Of a stretch of 64,000 nucleotides of DNA, positions 19,934 through 34,200 are shown piece after piece; positions within the stretch are counted from its first letter, which is position 1; each line of letters starts with the position of its first letter. Origin of the DNA: Branchiostoma floridae (taxonomy: Eukaryota; Chordata; Leptocardii; Amphioxiformes; Branchiostomatidae); NCBI RefSeq assembly GCF_000003815.2, contig NC_049979.1:7730217-7794216 (forward strand), read 5' to 3'. Made by a program: the position numbers and the translations under genes. The notes beneath the pieces are model-generated. The model was not told where the DNA came from and ran no database searches. It was given only the letters and a program-made list of their open reading frames with translations.

Positions 19934-22152
19934 AAGGCTCCAGTGCCTGCAGCCGATACTTTTTTAAGTCACTGTGTCTGCAGGCCGCGTTGGGCCAGTC
20001 GGATTGATTGGGGTTCTCACAGATTAATGGTAATTAGCACACCAGCAATTTTACCGCACCCTCCAGGAGAACAATTTGCGCGTCTTCGATTTTGCCATTC
20101 CCGTCCACCTTTCTGCCCTCCGGTAGCAATAACAGCGGTGTTGCCGTTTTTATAACGGCATGTTTTTTTCAGCATGGAGCGCTCGATGTGCTCCGGGCTC
20201 GCTGAATTATCTCAATTAGACAAATTCACAACGATTTTCGTCTCAGGAGCGTTTGCCGTTCTCGTGTAATGAACGGATGTAATGGCAGGTGGCGGCAGCG
20301 GTGTTATTCTGATACATGTCGAGCAAATTACACAAATTTTGGCTTATTTTCTAATATGCTTTGAAAGCGTTGGGGTCATTTCCAGGTGTGAACAGAGAAA
20401 TCGGTGACAGTTCAAAGTTGTTGTTTTTTTCAGTTTACTAAATATATATTGCAATGTTCTATTTCACCATTCCAATGATTCCCTTAAATTCTGTCCAAAT
20501 ACACAGCTTAAAGAATACCCCAGAATAAAACTAAAGCATTCAGTATCATCAGCGCCTACAGTTATGACAATTTCCTCCGGGAATGTCTTGTTCGTTCCCG
20601 TTCCAAACTTCTGGACCTATTTTCCCTAACATACTGAATGTACTTCAAATGTTCCGCCGTAAGATACAGCTCTCTTGGGTATATTTCTCTCATCTCTAGT
20701 GTGGTGATGAAAAGGTCCAAATAACCATTATGACGCTAGGGCACCATGCCCTGGAAATAACCAGTGTGTGGTGACACATTGAATGATGGTTTAAAACAAT
20801 GGAATGTTCCCGTACATCCCTGGGCCCTGATACAGTAAGGAAGATGAGCAGAAGAATGATTGATCGATCTGATGGATGAATGAATATCCAAATGCATTTT
20901 GTAGATGAGTGATTGAGAAAGTGATCAATCGATTAAAAATGAATAAAATTCGCTCTCTGTGTTAGTGGGTCGTCGCTAAACGTTTTCAAAGTATCGATCA
21001 GTCAACAAGTGTAACGGCAATTGTAACAGTTTCTACAGGTTGTGGCGTAGTTACGATTTTCGTGTGTCTCTTTCCTTTCAGCGCTGTTCATTTGCAGCCG
21101 AGTTTTTGTCCCCGTGCTGTGAGTCACGTGCTCCCATGACCAGGGTGGGCTGGGATGTGTAATAACGACGTCCCTGTTGTCTGGGTGACAGGCAAATTGA
21201 GCGGAACCTCAATTGTACTTTTCATTTTGTTCATCCAGCTGCAGGATACTCCCTTTGGGCTTTAGACATCTCCCTACTACACCCCCCCCCCCCCATCCTT
21301 AAGAAAAGGACAACCACAGTATTCAGAAATAGTGCACAGAATTGAAAAACCTTCTGTAGTAAGACAATAAATCTATGTCATCACCTATGACAGCAAATTG
21401 AAAGACACCAGAATCAGTCAATGCACTAACCCCGAGTAAAACAAAAGTAGCAAGAGCGAGTCGCGGGAATATTCCTTCCGGGGCTCATACACTAGGATAG
21501 CAGTAATTGGCACGGTAGTGAGAGCGGTCAGTGTGTGAGTATATGAGTGTGCGTGTGTGTGTATGTGTGCGTGCGTGCGCACGTGTCTGTGTGCGTGCGT
21601 GCGTGCGTGTATGTTCTGGATGTGATCTACTATCCAGTACTTAATGTCACTCTTCAGTAAACATGCGACTTTGATAGTGCTGTCGTCAGATGTTGGATCC
21701 CGCTACCTGACAATACTCGGTAATGAAAAGGAGAATCGCTCAACTGTTTTTAGCATGACCATGTCACACATGAGCGATGTTGGACGACCCTCCCGGCCGG
21801 CTAGTGGCCGACACGTGCCGCCCGCCCCAGGGAGCCTCTCATCTCACCACTAGATTGACTCCTGGTACTTCATATTTTACACCCGTCACTCTGGGTACAC
21901 TTCCTCACCATAGGTACATATCTTTAGTCTCCAGGCAGACGTGTCAGCTGGATAAGAAAGAGAAGAATTTGGCCAAATAGGGACAAATAGGTTACTGTGG
22001 GCTTCCAGTCAGTTTTGTGCAGTATATCCAGCTCCCGCGGCCGACCAGTTCACTCCTAGGCCAATTAAGTCCTACAAGACTTTATTCCTAACTTGGCCAA
22101 ATTCCCCTATTACTATTTGACCAGGCGGGAGTCTGGTAGAGACTAACATATG

Positions 22153-22239
22153 TTTGTGCCTGTGTGTGTGTGTGTGTGTGTCTGTGTGTCTGTGTATGTG
22201 TGTGCGCGCGTGTGTGCGTCTGTGTGTGTGTGTGTGTCT

Positions 22240-22305
<66 letters not shown>
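22153..22305. repeat. TG/CA microsatellite
   Basis: About 150 bp of TG dinucleotides with TCTG and TATG interruptions. Open in several frames only because of the repeat. Confidence 0.97.
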
Positions 22306-24699
22306 CCACCGCTTAGAATATCAAAGCACTCTTGGGCACCTCGTTTTCAATAGAATGCTCAAGTGTTGAAAAGGAACAATAGAAGAAAAGAAATTCATAA
22401 AATCAACATCGGATGTATATATATTGCTTTGGTGATTTTACCTTTTCCGTGAAAAGATACCGACATGATAAACTTTGAAACACAAGTAAGTTGCCATTCA
22501 ATACGTGCAATACCATCGTGTTTCTATAGCTGTAAAACACGGTATTGCCTTGGGAAACAGAGAGATGAAAAGAAATGGTCTGCAATAGGGTGGAACTTTC
22601 TAGACAGAAAATCGAGCCATGTCCAAAAAAACATGCCCTGGAACTATGGGCCACTACTACATGAATGTTTTCATGAACATTCACCGGAAGTACTCCAAGC
22701 TTCTGCTACCATTCCCCATCCATTCTGCTGTGATTACATCTAATAACTGCCTTTTGATTGTCCTATTGTCCCTTTCTCCACGGCACTCCAACAATAGACC
22801 CCGCTGCCATTGTCCCTTGTTTTGTGTGCCCATCACTGGCAGCAGGATGCGCTTTGTGCGGGGTTCTACCGGAGAAAATCGTTTAATTGAGGTCTTAGAA
22901 ATCGGCTGGTCCTCATTGATCAGCATTTCCCGTAAATTAACTTGATGGTTTTTCTTAATTACTCCATGTTATGTTTTATTGGACAAGGCTGTTTAAGGCA
23001 TATTTGCTGCAGGGCATAACTGGTACTTGGCCACCTAAATATCATAACATCGGTAACTACTTAGATTCCCCTTAAATCATGATATTTACGGTCAAAATCA
23101 ATACGACTAACTGGTACCCCTGTTGTGTCTACAGCCACTAGTATTAAAACATCTTTAAAAACTTGTTATGCGTTTATGGGCTATGATGGTTAAACTTATC
23201 ATATCATTGTGCGTCATCCAAACCAGAATTGCTATCTTGTGGAATCCATACATGTAAAACGTGTAATGTGTGATTGATTCTTGTGGTATGGGAAGTATAG
23301 AGAGATTTCCAACCATTGCTCGTTGTAACTTTCCTCGCCAGACAGACGCCCCTTGACGCTCTATCTGTAAACTCGTATCTGCACTGTTCAACTAATGAGG
23401 ATGTGCGGTGGGATTCTTAGTTGTGCGTTGGATAGAGTTTCGTCCGGAAGACGAAGTTTGAGTCACAGAAGTGGAAGACGGCGTTCCAAACGCCGGGAAG
23501 CCAGTCTGGCACCGACCTGCCGCACGCTCGCCAGCGGGGGTGGGAACGCCTCCCGCCGAGGAGGGCAGGGCAACGCTACGGGGATAAGCTAACGATGTCA
23601 CGAAAGTCTTGCGCGTACCGTTTTCTTCACATTTCCTCACCCACAATGTGTCCTAATTGGGTTTTAATGTGATTATTTGTTGCGATAGCACTTCTAATTC
23701 GACATGACTTCTACCCACAGCATTTGGTTTCTTTCTAATCTAATATATACGAGCCAGGCATGGAACCAAAGTCTCCCATTGGGTTTTTAATCCGTGGTTA
23801 ATTGGTGAACGCGCACGACTTAGGGCACCAGCAGGGAACCAATTGGCAAGCTTGTCTGGGTGGAGAGAAAGAAGCCTTCTGCTAAGAGTTAAATCAATCC
23901 GTCTATTTTTCTAGTACAAGTACGGAACGTTGCAGGAAAATTGGGAAAACGCTGTTCAACAGCCATGAGTTTTATATCTGAATTTGATCTCCAATGAAAA
24001 GTACATCTCTTGTAGAAGAAAACATGAATACCGATATTGATCATGTGTTGTTATTACATTTTCTGTTTGCCTCACACATTGATGGGAGGAAGCCATACAA
24101 TGTTCACAAAGTGTATAATCATAGCCTGTGTCTACTAGTCTCTGTGTCTACTAGTCTTAAATGGCTAGCCTTCCAAATGTGGATAGCACTGATTTTGCCG
24201 AGACATTTATGGAATAATAATTGTCAAATTTGTCAGTACACAGTTTGCTAAGAATTATATAGGGCAGACGTCTGTTCTGTGTTTTGTCACTCGGCGGTAG
24301 AACTTCCCCTGAATAACACCGAGCGCCGTACAAGACCCCCTCCCTCCTACACCAGGCACATCTCCCTGCTGTCTTTCCGCTCTCTGATCGATATAGTCTC
24401 AATACGAAACACTCAGGTCATCTGTAGAACTGAATTCACATCTGCTGAATGGCTCCTTGATTGCGCCCTGCTCCCCATTTGTTCACCCTTTCCCCACTCT
24501 CTACTTAACATGAACTTCACGATGCGGGGACAGACCCACGCTCTGCGCACACAGGGAAGGAAGGAGGGGGGTTACGACAACGCAAACGGGGGATCTCCAA
24601 AGTAGACAGTGTATGAAAACGCCGTTAGTGTGGAAGTTGGGTGTGTATTTAGCCCTACTCTAACCTGTCCCGCCCCACGCTGATATGGAGTGGTCATGA

Positions 24700-24860
24700 T
24701 TAACCCAACCACCGCCTCCCGGGGGCCGTGATTGCTGCGTGATTGGCACGGCCGGGTATTGATATTTCTATTAGTTGATAATTAGTTGATGGTAATTAGG
24801 CCGTCAGACGAGAGCTAATTATTCTAGCTGGGCGCAGCCCACGGGTTAAGGCGCTAATCA
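24700..24860 (+). promoter_or_regulatory. Vsx proximal promoter region
   Basis: Just upstream of the TATA-like box: TTGATAATTAGTTGATGG, GGTAATTAGGCC, GAGCTAATTATTC and GGCGCTAATCAGG cluster within about 90 bp. Repeated TAATTA-type cores suit auto- or cross-regulation by homeodomain proteins, as known for Vsx/Chx10 sites (inference). Confidence 0.45.
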
Positions 24861-24881
24861 GGAGAACTCATCAGTGTGCGG

Positions 24882-24889
24882 TATAATAA
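24882..24889 (+). promoter_or_regulatory. TATA-like box of Vsx
   Basis: TATAATAA lies 64 bp before the ATG, which would give a very short 5' UTR of about 30-35 nt. Only a candidate. Confidence 0.4.
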
Positions 24890-24945
24890 GGCAGTGTGCG
24901 GACACAACAGGCAAACTTTCACTCCTGGATAGAGTCGCTACGGAC

Positions 24946-25249
24946 ATGACTGGAAAGACCACGGTGGAGACACAGCCCCTTGTCTCGGGACCACAGGCCA
25001 CCCAGCCCCGCAGAACTCCCACTGCCGGTACGGTCATGAGGAGCCCGTTCGCCATCCAAGAGCTGTTAGGACTTGGGAAGGGTGACGACGACAGGAGTAA
25101 GGCGCGCACGCCCGTCCCCGCTACCGTCCACGTGTCCCTCCCCCAGCCCGCCTTTGTCTTCACACGTTCGCCCTTCCTCCCACCCATCCACGCGCCGGTC
25201 TCCCTCGCCCACAAGCTGGACCAGCAGCTCCTGGAGGCGCAGATACAAG
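24946..25249 (+). CDS. Vsx: Vsx exon 1, octapeptide
   Basis: ATG context GACATGA; the start was chosen because MTGK is the conserved Vsx2 start. It encodes [15 protein letters not shown] to LEAQIQ with [14 protein letters not shown] in the middle (eh1-like repression motif). The middle is Pro/Ser-rich and GC-rich. Donor AAG|GTACTT, phase 1. Confidence 0.92.
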
Positions 25250-28200
25250 GTACTTCCTTCTCTCTAGGGTTCTCTTGAGATGTGACTAGTTACAGATGTG
25301 TTGTTTATAACGGGAAGTGAGTGTGTCTTCTTCTGATCCCTCAGGTCGGGTCGTCAACACGACATCCCCATATCTGAACCATCAGTAAGTGAGTCATATG
25401 AGGTGCGGTAGCTTTAGTTTGTGGGTTTAGTATGTATAGGTTGCAGTATATTATCGGCACTCACTGACCGAGGCCACAATGATATACGTTAAGAATGTAT
25501 CCATACAGAGGAGAGGCGCCTCTTAAACGTCAATGAAAGTCTAGGAATGAAATCATTTCTCCTTGTGTCTACACTGGCATGTATCGCACAGGGGGACAAG
25601 ATACCGATGTCTTGACAAGCAAACCATCGGTAAATACAAAATCTTTCAAAATTACGCTTGCCGACGACTCACAGTTTTGCACACATACACCATAGAGGAT
25701 GACAATTCTTACTTTTTGTGGCAATTTACAACTTGGTGCTGTGGTAGAGTAGCGCGCGAAAAATTATGTCTTTGGTATGAACTTATGAATAACTCTTCAT
25801 AATACTTCATATCATAAAGTGCAGCACACGATTGCAGAATAGTGCTCTGTTTCATTTAGAATGTATTTAGAGAACTTCTTTTGGGACCTAACGCTTCGTC
25901 CATAGCCTGGTACCTCCCTTCGTTTGTTGTGATAAGATCTAAGTGGCGACACACCTGCCGTTTGGTGGGACATGGGGCCGTCATAATTTCTCTACCAGGG
26001 TCTTAGGATCGTAGCAATCAGCACATGGACACATAGATACATTCATATCGTCATAAGTAGTATTGTTTTGCTTTTCTTTTGGAAAATCCATCTACAGTAA
26101 CAACAGCAATAACGAGCAGTGTTCTGGAGATTGATGAACACAATGGTGATATCGTCAACATGTTTACGGAGTAATAATGAGTGGGATGACAAATGAAAAA
26201 CTCGCCTATTGTCTTCCTTTCTTATAAATCATACAAGAATACAAGTCACTCATCAGCTCATTAGTACATGTATTTTGTACTTAGTGTATTTAATGTAATG
26301 GACATATTTGTAGCTTTTTGTTCGGTTCCATTGTTTTCCAATGTTGGTAAACGCAAAGCAATCAGAAATCGGGTGGACGACCGTGACTTATCTTCCCTTT
26401 CCAAAATATACTACTCTTCAAAGTCAACACCAAACTGTGATCCAGTGATCAGCTAGTATCGATATTTGTGTGTCTGACATGTCGTTAACATGATGTGGTT
26501 TGGGTTATCATTATTTTGGAGCCAACATTGTCCTGATTTCTCACAACGCTCGTTCTGCAGACCTAATCACGCCACGATTGTCTCTATCTAGCGTCATAAA
26601 GCCCCTCAAGTCGTATCCTTGCCGATACTGGAACAGAAATACTCCCTGGCGATGTAGCAACAAAACAATGAAAGTTATGTCAAAGCTATCCGTTTATTAC
26701 ATTATTTCCTTCTCTGTTTACGGTGTCGGCGGTGGGTATCGAATCGCCCGGAGTAGTTTCCACCACAAAAAAGTTTGTACGGAAAATTGTTATGCCCTCC
26801 TTGCAGGCGCGGACAAGAGTTTGTTTGAATTTTGCTGCTTATTGTTGCTTATTGACACACTCTCACGTTTCTGTTTGCCACCGTGCCATCAAACTGGACA
26901 TTATCGGTCGCCGGAGCGAGTAACCGGGTCGGAAGGTGTCGCCTTCTGCTCAATTTGCTAATTTCATTTCGACTTTTCGACTTTTCTCGGTCGGTAGTCT
27001 TGGACAATAGCAGGATGATAACACCTAATGTTCTCGCTCCTCCGGGGCAGACACTCGGCGGGACGGGATCCTCACTTCGCCTCCCTGGGAGCACCAATAT
27101 TCAGGACTTTTTAATAAAAAAAAACACCCAGCCGCTTGTCCCTTGAACGCTTGGTACACTATTGTTATTGGTACGAAGTGATCCTCAATAAGATCCTGTT
27201 ATTGTCACAATGTTGTACCACATGTGCGTGAACTGGATGCTTTGGCCTAACCTTGGTTCTTAAATAAAGTCGCCCAAGTATTCAACGTTAAACGTCTTGG
27301 CAAGTGAAGATCAAGGTGGTGGTGATCAAGATATTCTAAGCTTTAATAGTTGATGACATCTCCCTCGTCTTGATACGCCTGGTCCGTTCTCCCCTGAAAC
27401 AAGGCAAAACCTTGGTGACAGAATTGGCTGAAAGTTTTACTGATGGGTTGATGGTCGATTCAGGTTTGCCCGGATAGTCGCCAGGATAAAGTTACTTCTG
27501 TTTTCTGGTTACTTGTTTCGTCGTCAAGGTCTGGGACTAACTCTTGAGTAGATCGGTAAAATTTATAAAATTTGATGAATCTACATCAGAACGGACATTT
27601 TACTCTTCCGTCTCAGATCCCAAGGAACCTACAGGGAGAAAAGACTAGAAAGTATATCCGTGTAAGCTCACTCGCTTTATTCTAGATCTTTTCCGTTGTT
27701 TTCGTTCGTCCTGGAGTTCCCATTCTAAGTTATCGGTTATTCTGTCCCTGTTCCACTTGCCCAACCTGTCGTAATGAGCCTTTTCACGGTAGACAGGAGG
27801 CCAGAATTAATCCAGGTTTCTTTTCTTCCGCGGAGCCTGTGGTTATTACAGTCCAGCCCAGACCTATTGTTGCGCCAGCGCGGTTAATGTCCATATTTCC
27901 CCGGGGCGAACCGTGATGGCTAATTGGAACATTGCTACATTACCCGTGAATAGCAACATTGTGACATTACTGCAGTACATTGCTACATTAGCCGCGATAA
28001 ACGGCTGCGGTGTCCCGAGGCGTTCCGCTGCATTATTACACAGGTGTTAATTGTTGTGGACGGTCTTTGTGCAGACTTTGGGATATCAGCTTTATATTCG
28101 TCGGAACTATAAGTTATAGATTTGTGTTTTTCATTAGTGAATGTTACAGTCCTCTGATAAAACAGTTATTCATCCATCTACTCATCAACCCATCTGCCCA

Positions 28201-31200
28201 TCCATCAACTCATCCACCCATCCATCCATCAATCAATCAATCTATCCATCCATACATACAAGTACTCAGTCATATACGACTCACACAATAAGCTGATCTC
28301 GAAATCTTATTTCCAAAATGCATGTATTTGAAAATTCAAGTTGAAGAGAAGGACAGTGACTGGTAACGGCCGTCCATTGGTGGCCAGTGCTTGCGTGTCA
28401 GTGCTAACTGTACCCAGGAACCGTACGTAACAGGTTCCCGTTTGAAACTAGGCTTAGCTGGTGGTCGACTGTCAACAAATGACTGTAACCTGACAGAATG
28501 TAGGTTCAATATTAAATGTCAGACACCCCATTAAAACAAGGGGAGCAGGGGCAGAGTCGTGTGATAATCGTTCAGTAAGCACATCTGCGCATACTCTAAT
28601 TCAGTAATTGCATTCTGATTTGGAAGGTCCAAAACCACTATGATATAAACTGGTGTTTCTTATAACAAGAACTTGTTCTTCAAAAGAACAATATTCTAAC
28701 ATCTGTAATGGTTTAACATTAAAAACGAATACTAGTACCACTCATTGTCTTCCAAAAAGCTGATGAAAATGAGACGAAATTACCACTATGTTTGTTGACA
28801 GTTGATAGTTAAGCTAGCAGGTGTACAAATCTCCGATTGGAGGCTCACACTATCATGCACAAGTTAAACATTAGAGCATGATGTGTACATTGTGATAATT
28901 AAGGGCAATAAAACCACAATTCCGCAGGGCTGTGGTTTGGGGAATACGGGTCCGTTTGGGTTGTACTGATAACATGATATGAGATGATGAGATAACATGT
29001 GTTAGCCCGGCCTTTAATATACACGTTTCTACTCTTTCTACGCTTTTCAAAATACAGACACGAATTGATATCAAAGATTTTTTTTTTCGATTCAATTTTT
29101 CAAACAGCATAGTTTTCGAAAGTCATAAAATAGACAGAATAAGAACATTTTCCTGTAAATCTCGAAATCTAGAATGTCTCTAGGGCACGAGATATCAATA
29201 AAACGGTACAAAATAGAAAGATAAAAACGGCTAAAAAACGTCAAAAACAGCCGGTGCCTAACCTCTGCTTGGAGAGTACATTTGCAGTACATATCGTCCG
29301 TAAAACAAAATTGTAAGGAAATAAAACTAATCTGAAATAAATTGTTGACAAATTCCTGGCATATCTGTGGTTTTGTCGATGACGTAGGCCGTGTTGATTT
29401 TTCCCCACCACTATCATAACAGCGAGGTTGTCCTGAGGCTTAACAAATTAACGGTAGGTGTGGAACCGGAGGGGCAAGTAGGGCGATTAACCACGATTAT
29501 CACCTCTTAATTATCGCCCGCAGATGCCTCTCCGTTAGCCGCACAGACGGAGGCTATTGTTCGATTGTTACGGTCACTTTGGAGGGAAAACAAACGCGGC
29601 GATGTCCTGCGGGGGATTAACCTAGCCCCGTATATACATCCGGGTAGGTTGTGGTCAGTGTTGCAATGTACTATTTTGATGCCACATATACACACACAGA
29701 ACGTATCTAACAATCGTTTTGCGACGGTGATGTCAGTGGTTTTGATGTTTTCATGTATAGTACACGTTTAACAGTCTGGTATTAATGTTAGGATGGAATG
29801 GAGAGAGTTGAAATGATGCAAATATTCAGCTAGGAATGTTTCTGTCTGTCTGTACGTACAGGACAGTGTGATTTGACAGGAGCTCGGTTGGACTCATTTT
29901 GTTGCCGTGTTCCTCGGCTTGTTCGTCCCTTCCTGCTCCATGCCACATACATCAGTAACAGTTGCTATATAAAGCCGTTTAATCAGCGGTCTAAGGTCGC
30001 CCAGCAGGTGCTTATAGCGGGCCGAGGTCACGGGTGTTAGCGTGGTCTTGAATGGCTGCAACATGTCCATTGTTCCGTCCTGTACTGGGTAGAAATGAAG
30101 TTACCTAATACGGTACTATAGACCTCCACACACGGTAAAATGGTCACACATAGCACACTCTACCACCTTCATAACTTCCAGCCCAAAACAAGGTGCCTTC
30201 AGAAATTAGATATCAGGTCACTATGACGATAAATGTACTATATGTGCTATTTGTTGCACCTGTTTCACGTCTGACGGTTGCGGACTCAGTCCCAGTCCCG
30301 GTGTGCACCAACCTCCCATCTTTCCTGCCACAGACCAACGGGTCCCATCTCACCCACACCACACCACACATACAAACCGCTATATAAATTGGAATTAAAG
30401 CACAGAGTTAGATGCTCAATTGCTGCAGGGCATGTACGATATAGACATCAACTAACATGGCACTGTTCGCGATGGCGACAGTTGCTATGGCTACCCACAG
30501 GATGTAAAATAATTCTGCCTTTGTTAAATGGACAACAAAAGACCGCAAGAAACGAACATACTAATCAGCTAAATGGAGCATTAATATCTAACACCAACAC
30601 TGTAATTATTGCAGTTGACATGAGTGATAAACGTTACTGGTTTGTGTAAAATGTAGGGAGATTGGACACACATCTGGACCAAAATGTCCCGGTCAAAGGC
30701 CTCGGAGGGGAATTTGGCATAGCGGATAAACTCAACGAAATACACAACTAACTCATGCGAGAATCATTCCTGCATCAAATGGTGAGAAAACTGCATGATT
30801 GTTTAAGACTTTTAAGTGACATAGTATGAAGCAGAACGGTGCAAAATTGCGATACGTTTGGGTGCTGTGGAAGATTCCGTTTCAACAACTAGATACAGGG
30901 AAACGCTGAATACGTAAATATGTTTGCTGGACAGGTCTTTATGATGAAGTCATCAATGTTATTTTTACGGTTCGCAGTTCTGGTGAAAATTGATGATTGA
31001 TGTGCTTCTATTGTTGCACACTTTTCAATGTGGATAACGTAACTCGAAGAGCCAAGAACTATATCGATTTTCGTTTCCAAATAGAATAAAATCTATCAAA
31101 ATATACATAAATTCAATTTCCGTACTTACAATGTAAATTGCAAAAGTTTCCATCAAAGCAATGTTCAACCTTACACACCTTACGACATTACAAATCTAAA

Positions 31201-34200
31201 GACATTTCTAAGTTGTTGACGCCGGCCCCAACAACCGTATGCATACATACATACTCGTAGATGAATCTACGCTGCACGCGACTTCAGAAAACAACTTATA
31301 GGAATATCAACAAAAATTAATGGATAGAGTGGCCAATAAAAGAGACTAACGCAGTAACTGAGGCGTGATGTATAATTGCAGCGAAATTTCATTTTAAGAG
31401 ACGAGCGATCGCAGTAAGAGAATGTGCGCTGCTCGTTAGTTGGCTCACTCACCGAGTTTACAGGCTGAAATGCATCCCTGTAAAATCAGGTATAAATTCG
31501 ACCAGTAAAACGACGTTATCCCTGTTTATGAGGATATTTCCCGTGATTTTAGGACGACGAGAGTACCGTGATGAATAGAATATACCGTGCGAGTAAATGA
31601 AATTACGGCGGAAGCTTTTTACAATTCCCGACGCTATTGGGCCAACGCGCGGGACAGATGCGGTAACGGCGGCGGCCCGGTCCCGCGGGAGCCGCCAGGA
31701 GGGCCCCGGGAGAAATCTCGAGCCGCCCTAATTGGAAAATGACTTTTAATTATCCTGATTGCTAAAGTGGGGAGAAAATGAAGGGAATGTCGTTAGAGGG
31801 ATGACGTGATCCCAATCGGCTGTGTTGGAAGATGATTATAGGAAATCACAGATCTTCACCAACTCATCTCCGTGTGAACGTATACATCAGCCACAAGTTT
31901 CCTGAGTTCGCTTCTTCAACAAATAGGTTCAACTCAACTTCAAACGCTATGTCTTCATCGTGCCACATCATACATATTTCTTCTTGGTCTATCAAATTAT
32001 TGGTTTTGTCGAATATTGGATTCAGCACAACCGCTATTATCTGTGCGGAAGGCTGGCCTCGCCGTTCTAAGGGTCATGGACGAGCCATAAAGCTAGTCTT
32101 TAGCCTTGTACCTTCCAATCTTACAATGTTATTATGTACAAATGATCAAATAACCCATCAATTGACTTATTGGTTGATTACATGATGGATTGATCGATAG
32201 ATTAAATAGCGAATCAGTTGACCAATTCGATACGAATACTCACAGAGAGGGGAAAGTTGTTCGGGGAAAGGTAAATGAAGGAATGAAGTCAAATTGACGA
32301 AGTACTGACGAAGTACTGATGCCTGCACAGTCAGCTGACGCGACAAGTTTTTTAAACAAAGTACAAACCACTAAGAGTAACTAAATCAAACAATAACTAT
32401 GACTGTAACTGTTAGCCTACAATTCCTCAGGTAAAGTGCGATCGAAAACACCATGTGTAATAGCGAAGCAGAAACGGACAATTGTACTACATTGTTCACA
32501 TTATCTTTGAATATTAGTGCTTGCCATATTTATAAGTTTAAGTTTCGGCCCCTTCAATAGGCACTGAGGTACTGGGTTTTGTCAGGAAAGGCGAATGAAT
32601 TTTCACATCAAAAATCTTAATTCGATACTAGTGCTCTCGTTAGGAATCAGAACAACACAAAGAAAACTATCAACAGATTATTGTCTGGCGAGAATTAAAA
32701 TGACAAGTTTATAGAAGCAAACAGAGTTACTTACGGCCTGAATGGACTGGAGGTAGGTTGGTAGGTAGCTTGAATAATGTTGTGAGGCATGCCACGCTCT
32801 TCAAGTTACGTCCCTTAAGGCGTTTCTAAGGGCACATATGTCCACTACTTTGTGTCCACACCGGCTGCACCGTTAATAACTAACTGTTACTAATAGTTAG
32901 AGTTGTAACTTTTCACCTTATACACGCACTGCTCAACTGAACTGTACCTCTCTATGTACACCTAACATAGAAGGATGCTTGTTATAACACAATAAAGGCA
33001 ACTGTGGGTTTTTGAGGGAAACAGCTTTATTGAGCTCATGGTGCTAGCAGGAAGGGGGCAATGTTTGGAAAAGGACACCCTATATTTACGTACTTAACCA
33101 GTTGTTCAGCAGGTGCCGCGTCCTCGGTGGGAAACAGCTCGGCGCTAAAAGCCGCCATTTAACTGCCATTTAGGTGTGTTCAGCTCGCTAGGAGGGAGAG
33201 TGTGCTGTCCATGTAGGGTATTGCACTGGCGTTTTGATGGAAGAGTAGAAAATTAGACGTTCGTTTTACACGAACTGTACACTCGGCAGATAGGCACACC
33301 TGTGTTTTACTGCTTCTCGTGGTCGTGAAGTATCGTCCTGTACATCAACACGGGAAATGAGATGAAATTGAAGTGCCGAGGCGCTCTTTTAGCTATCATA
33401 TAGCACAGGAAAAGGGGGAATATGCTCACAGACGTCGACTTTTTCTATATAAATGAAGACAACAGTAGTGGAGAGCATAGGTTCAGGAAAAACGTCGGTA
33501 TCCCTTAGTAACCTCTCGGCTACTCTTGGCTCTTACCACACAAGTGATGGTTTTACCCACTTCCCCTCAGTATGTTTCGCAATCACACCTATAACGGTTC
33601 CTTGGTCAATTACAGCACCTCGGCGAAAATGGCCGACGCGTCGTTAGCTAAGCCGCTACTTTTCCCGCAGTGCCCTAAGTGCCATTTACGCCAAGCGGAC
33701 ATCGCTTCTGGAGCGCAGCCCGTGGATATAAACGGCACATTCAGCGGGCCTGACGCAGATACATGGCTGCGAGCCACGCACTTTAAGTGTGCCATATGTC
33801 GTTAGTTACCTCCATTTGACTTGAGTGTAGCCGGCTAATGTTGGAGAGGGATTGAATGAACGCCAAACTTGAGCTGGCCAGTCGTGTAGATGAACCCATT
33901 TCAGCACCAAGGACATAGAACTGTTGACTTTTCCTCTCAACTCGGCTCCAACCTCCATATGTAAAAGTTGTATCAATATCTTCATTTTAAATTTCATTTG
34001 AGAAGTTACTAGGGCTATGGAATCGTTTTGTTTCAAAATTTATATTATAAACAAGAGCCATGAAAACGCGCAACGTAAGTTTGTTGTTTCATGTACTTCT
34101 GACTTATTTGCATTGAAAGAAACGAAATTGTTGAATCTTGTTTTATCTTTACTCCCTTATTCCCATTTTAATGTGCAACGCTTTCGTCTTTACATTCACA

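Larger units (their letters stand above)
18300..24700. other. Intergenic region between consortin-like gene and Vsx
   Basis: No open frame with exon-like borders. Contains the nested MITEs at 19480-19933, a CA/TG microsatellite at 22153-22305, a short TG tract at 21540-21612, and unique blocks with homeodomain cores near 20170-20250 (TGAATTATCTCAATTAGACA), 22870-22970 (GTTTAATTGAGG, GTAAATTAACTTG) and 23400-23600 (GC-rich). This is the expected place for Vsx upstream enhancers, but function cannot be shown from the sequence. Confidence 0.5.

Noticed and set aside
22088-22369. His-Thr and Cys-Val repeat frames
   Set aside because: Products of the TG/CA microsatellite.
24874-24945. Longer Vsx N-terminus
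   Set aside because: The extension has no ATG (it would begin at GTG) and overlaps the TATA-like region; MTGK at 24946 matches the family start.
26500-26961. 153-codon plus-strand frame in Vsx intron 1
   Set aside because: No ATG at the called start, no domain, biased composition like the surrounding intron, and no in-phase splice context.
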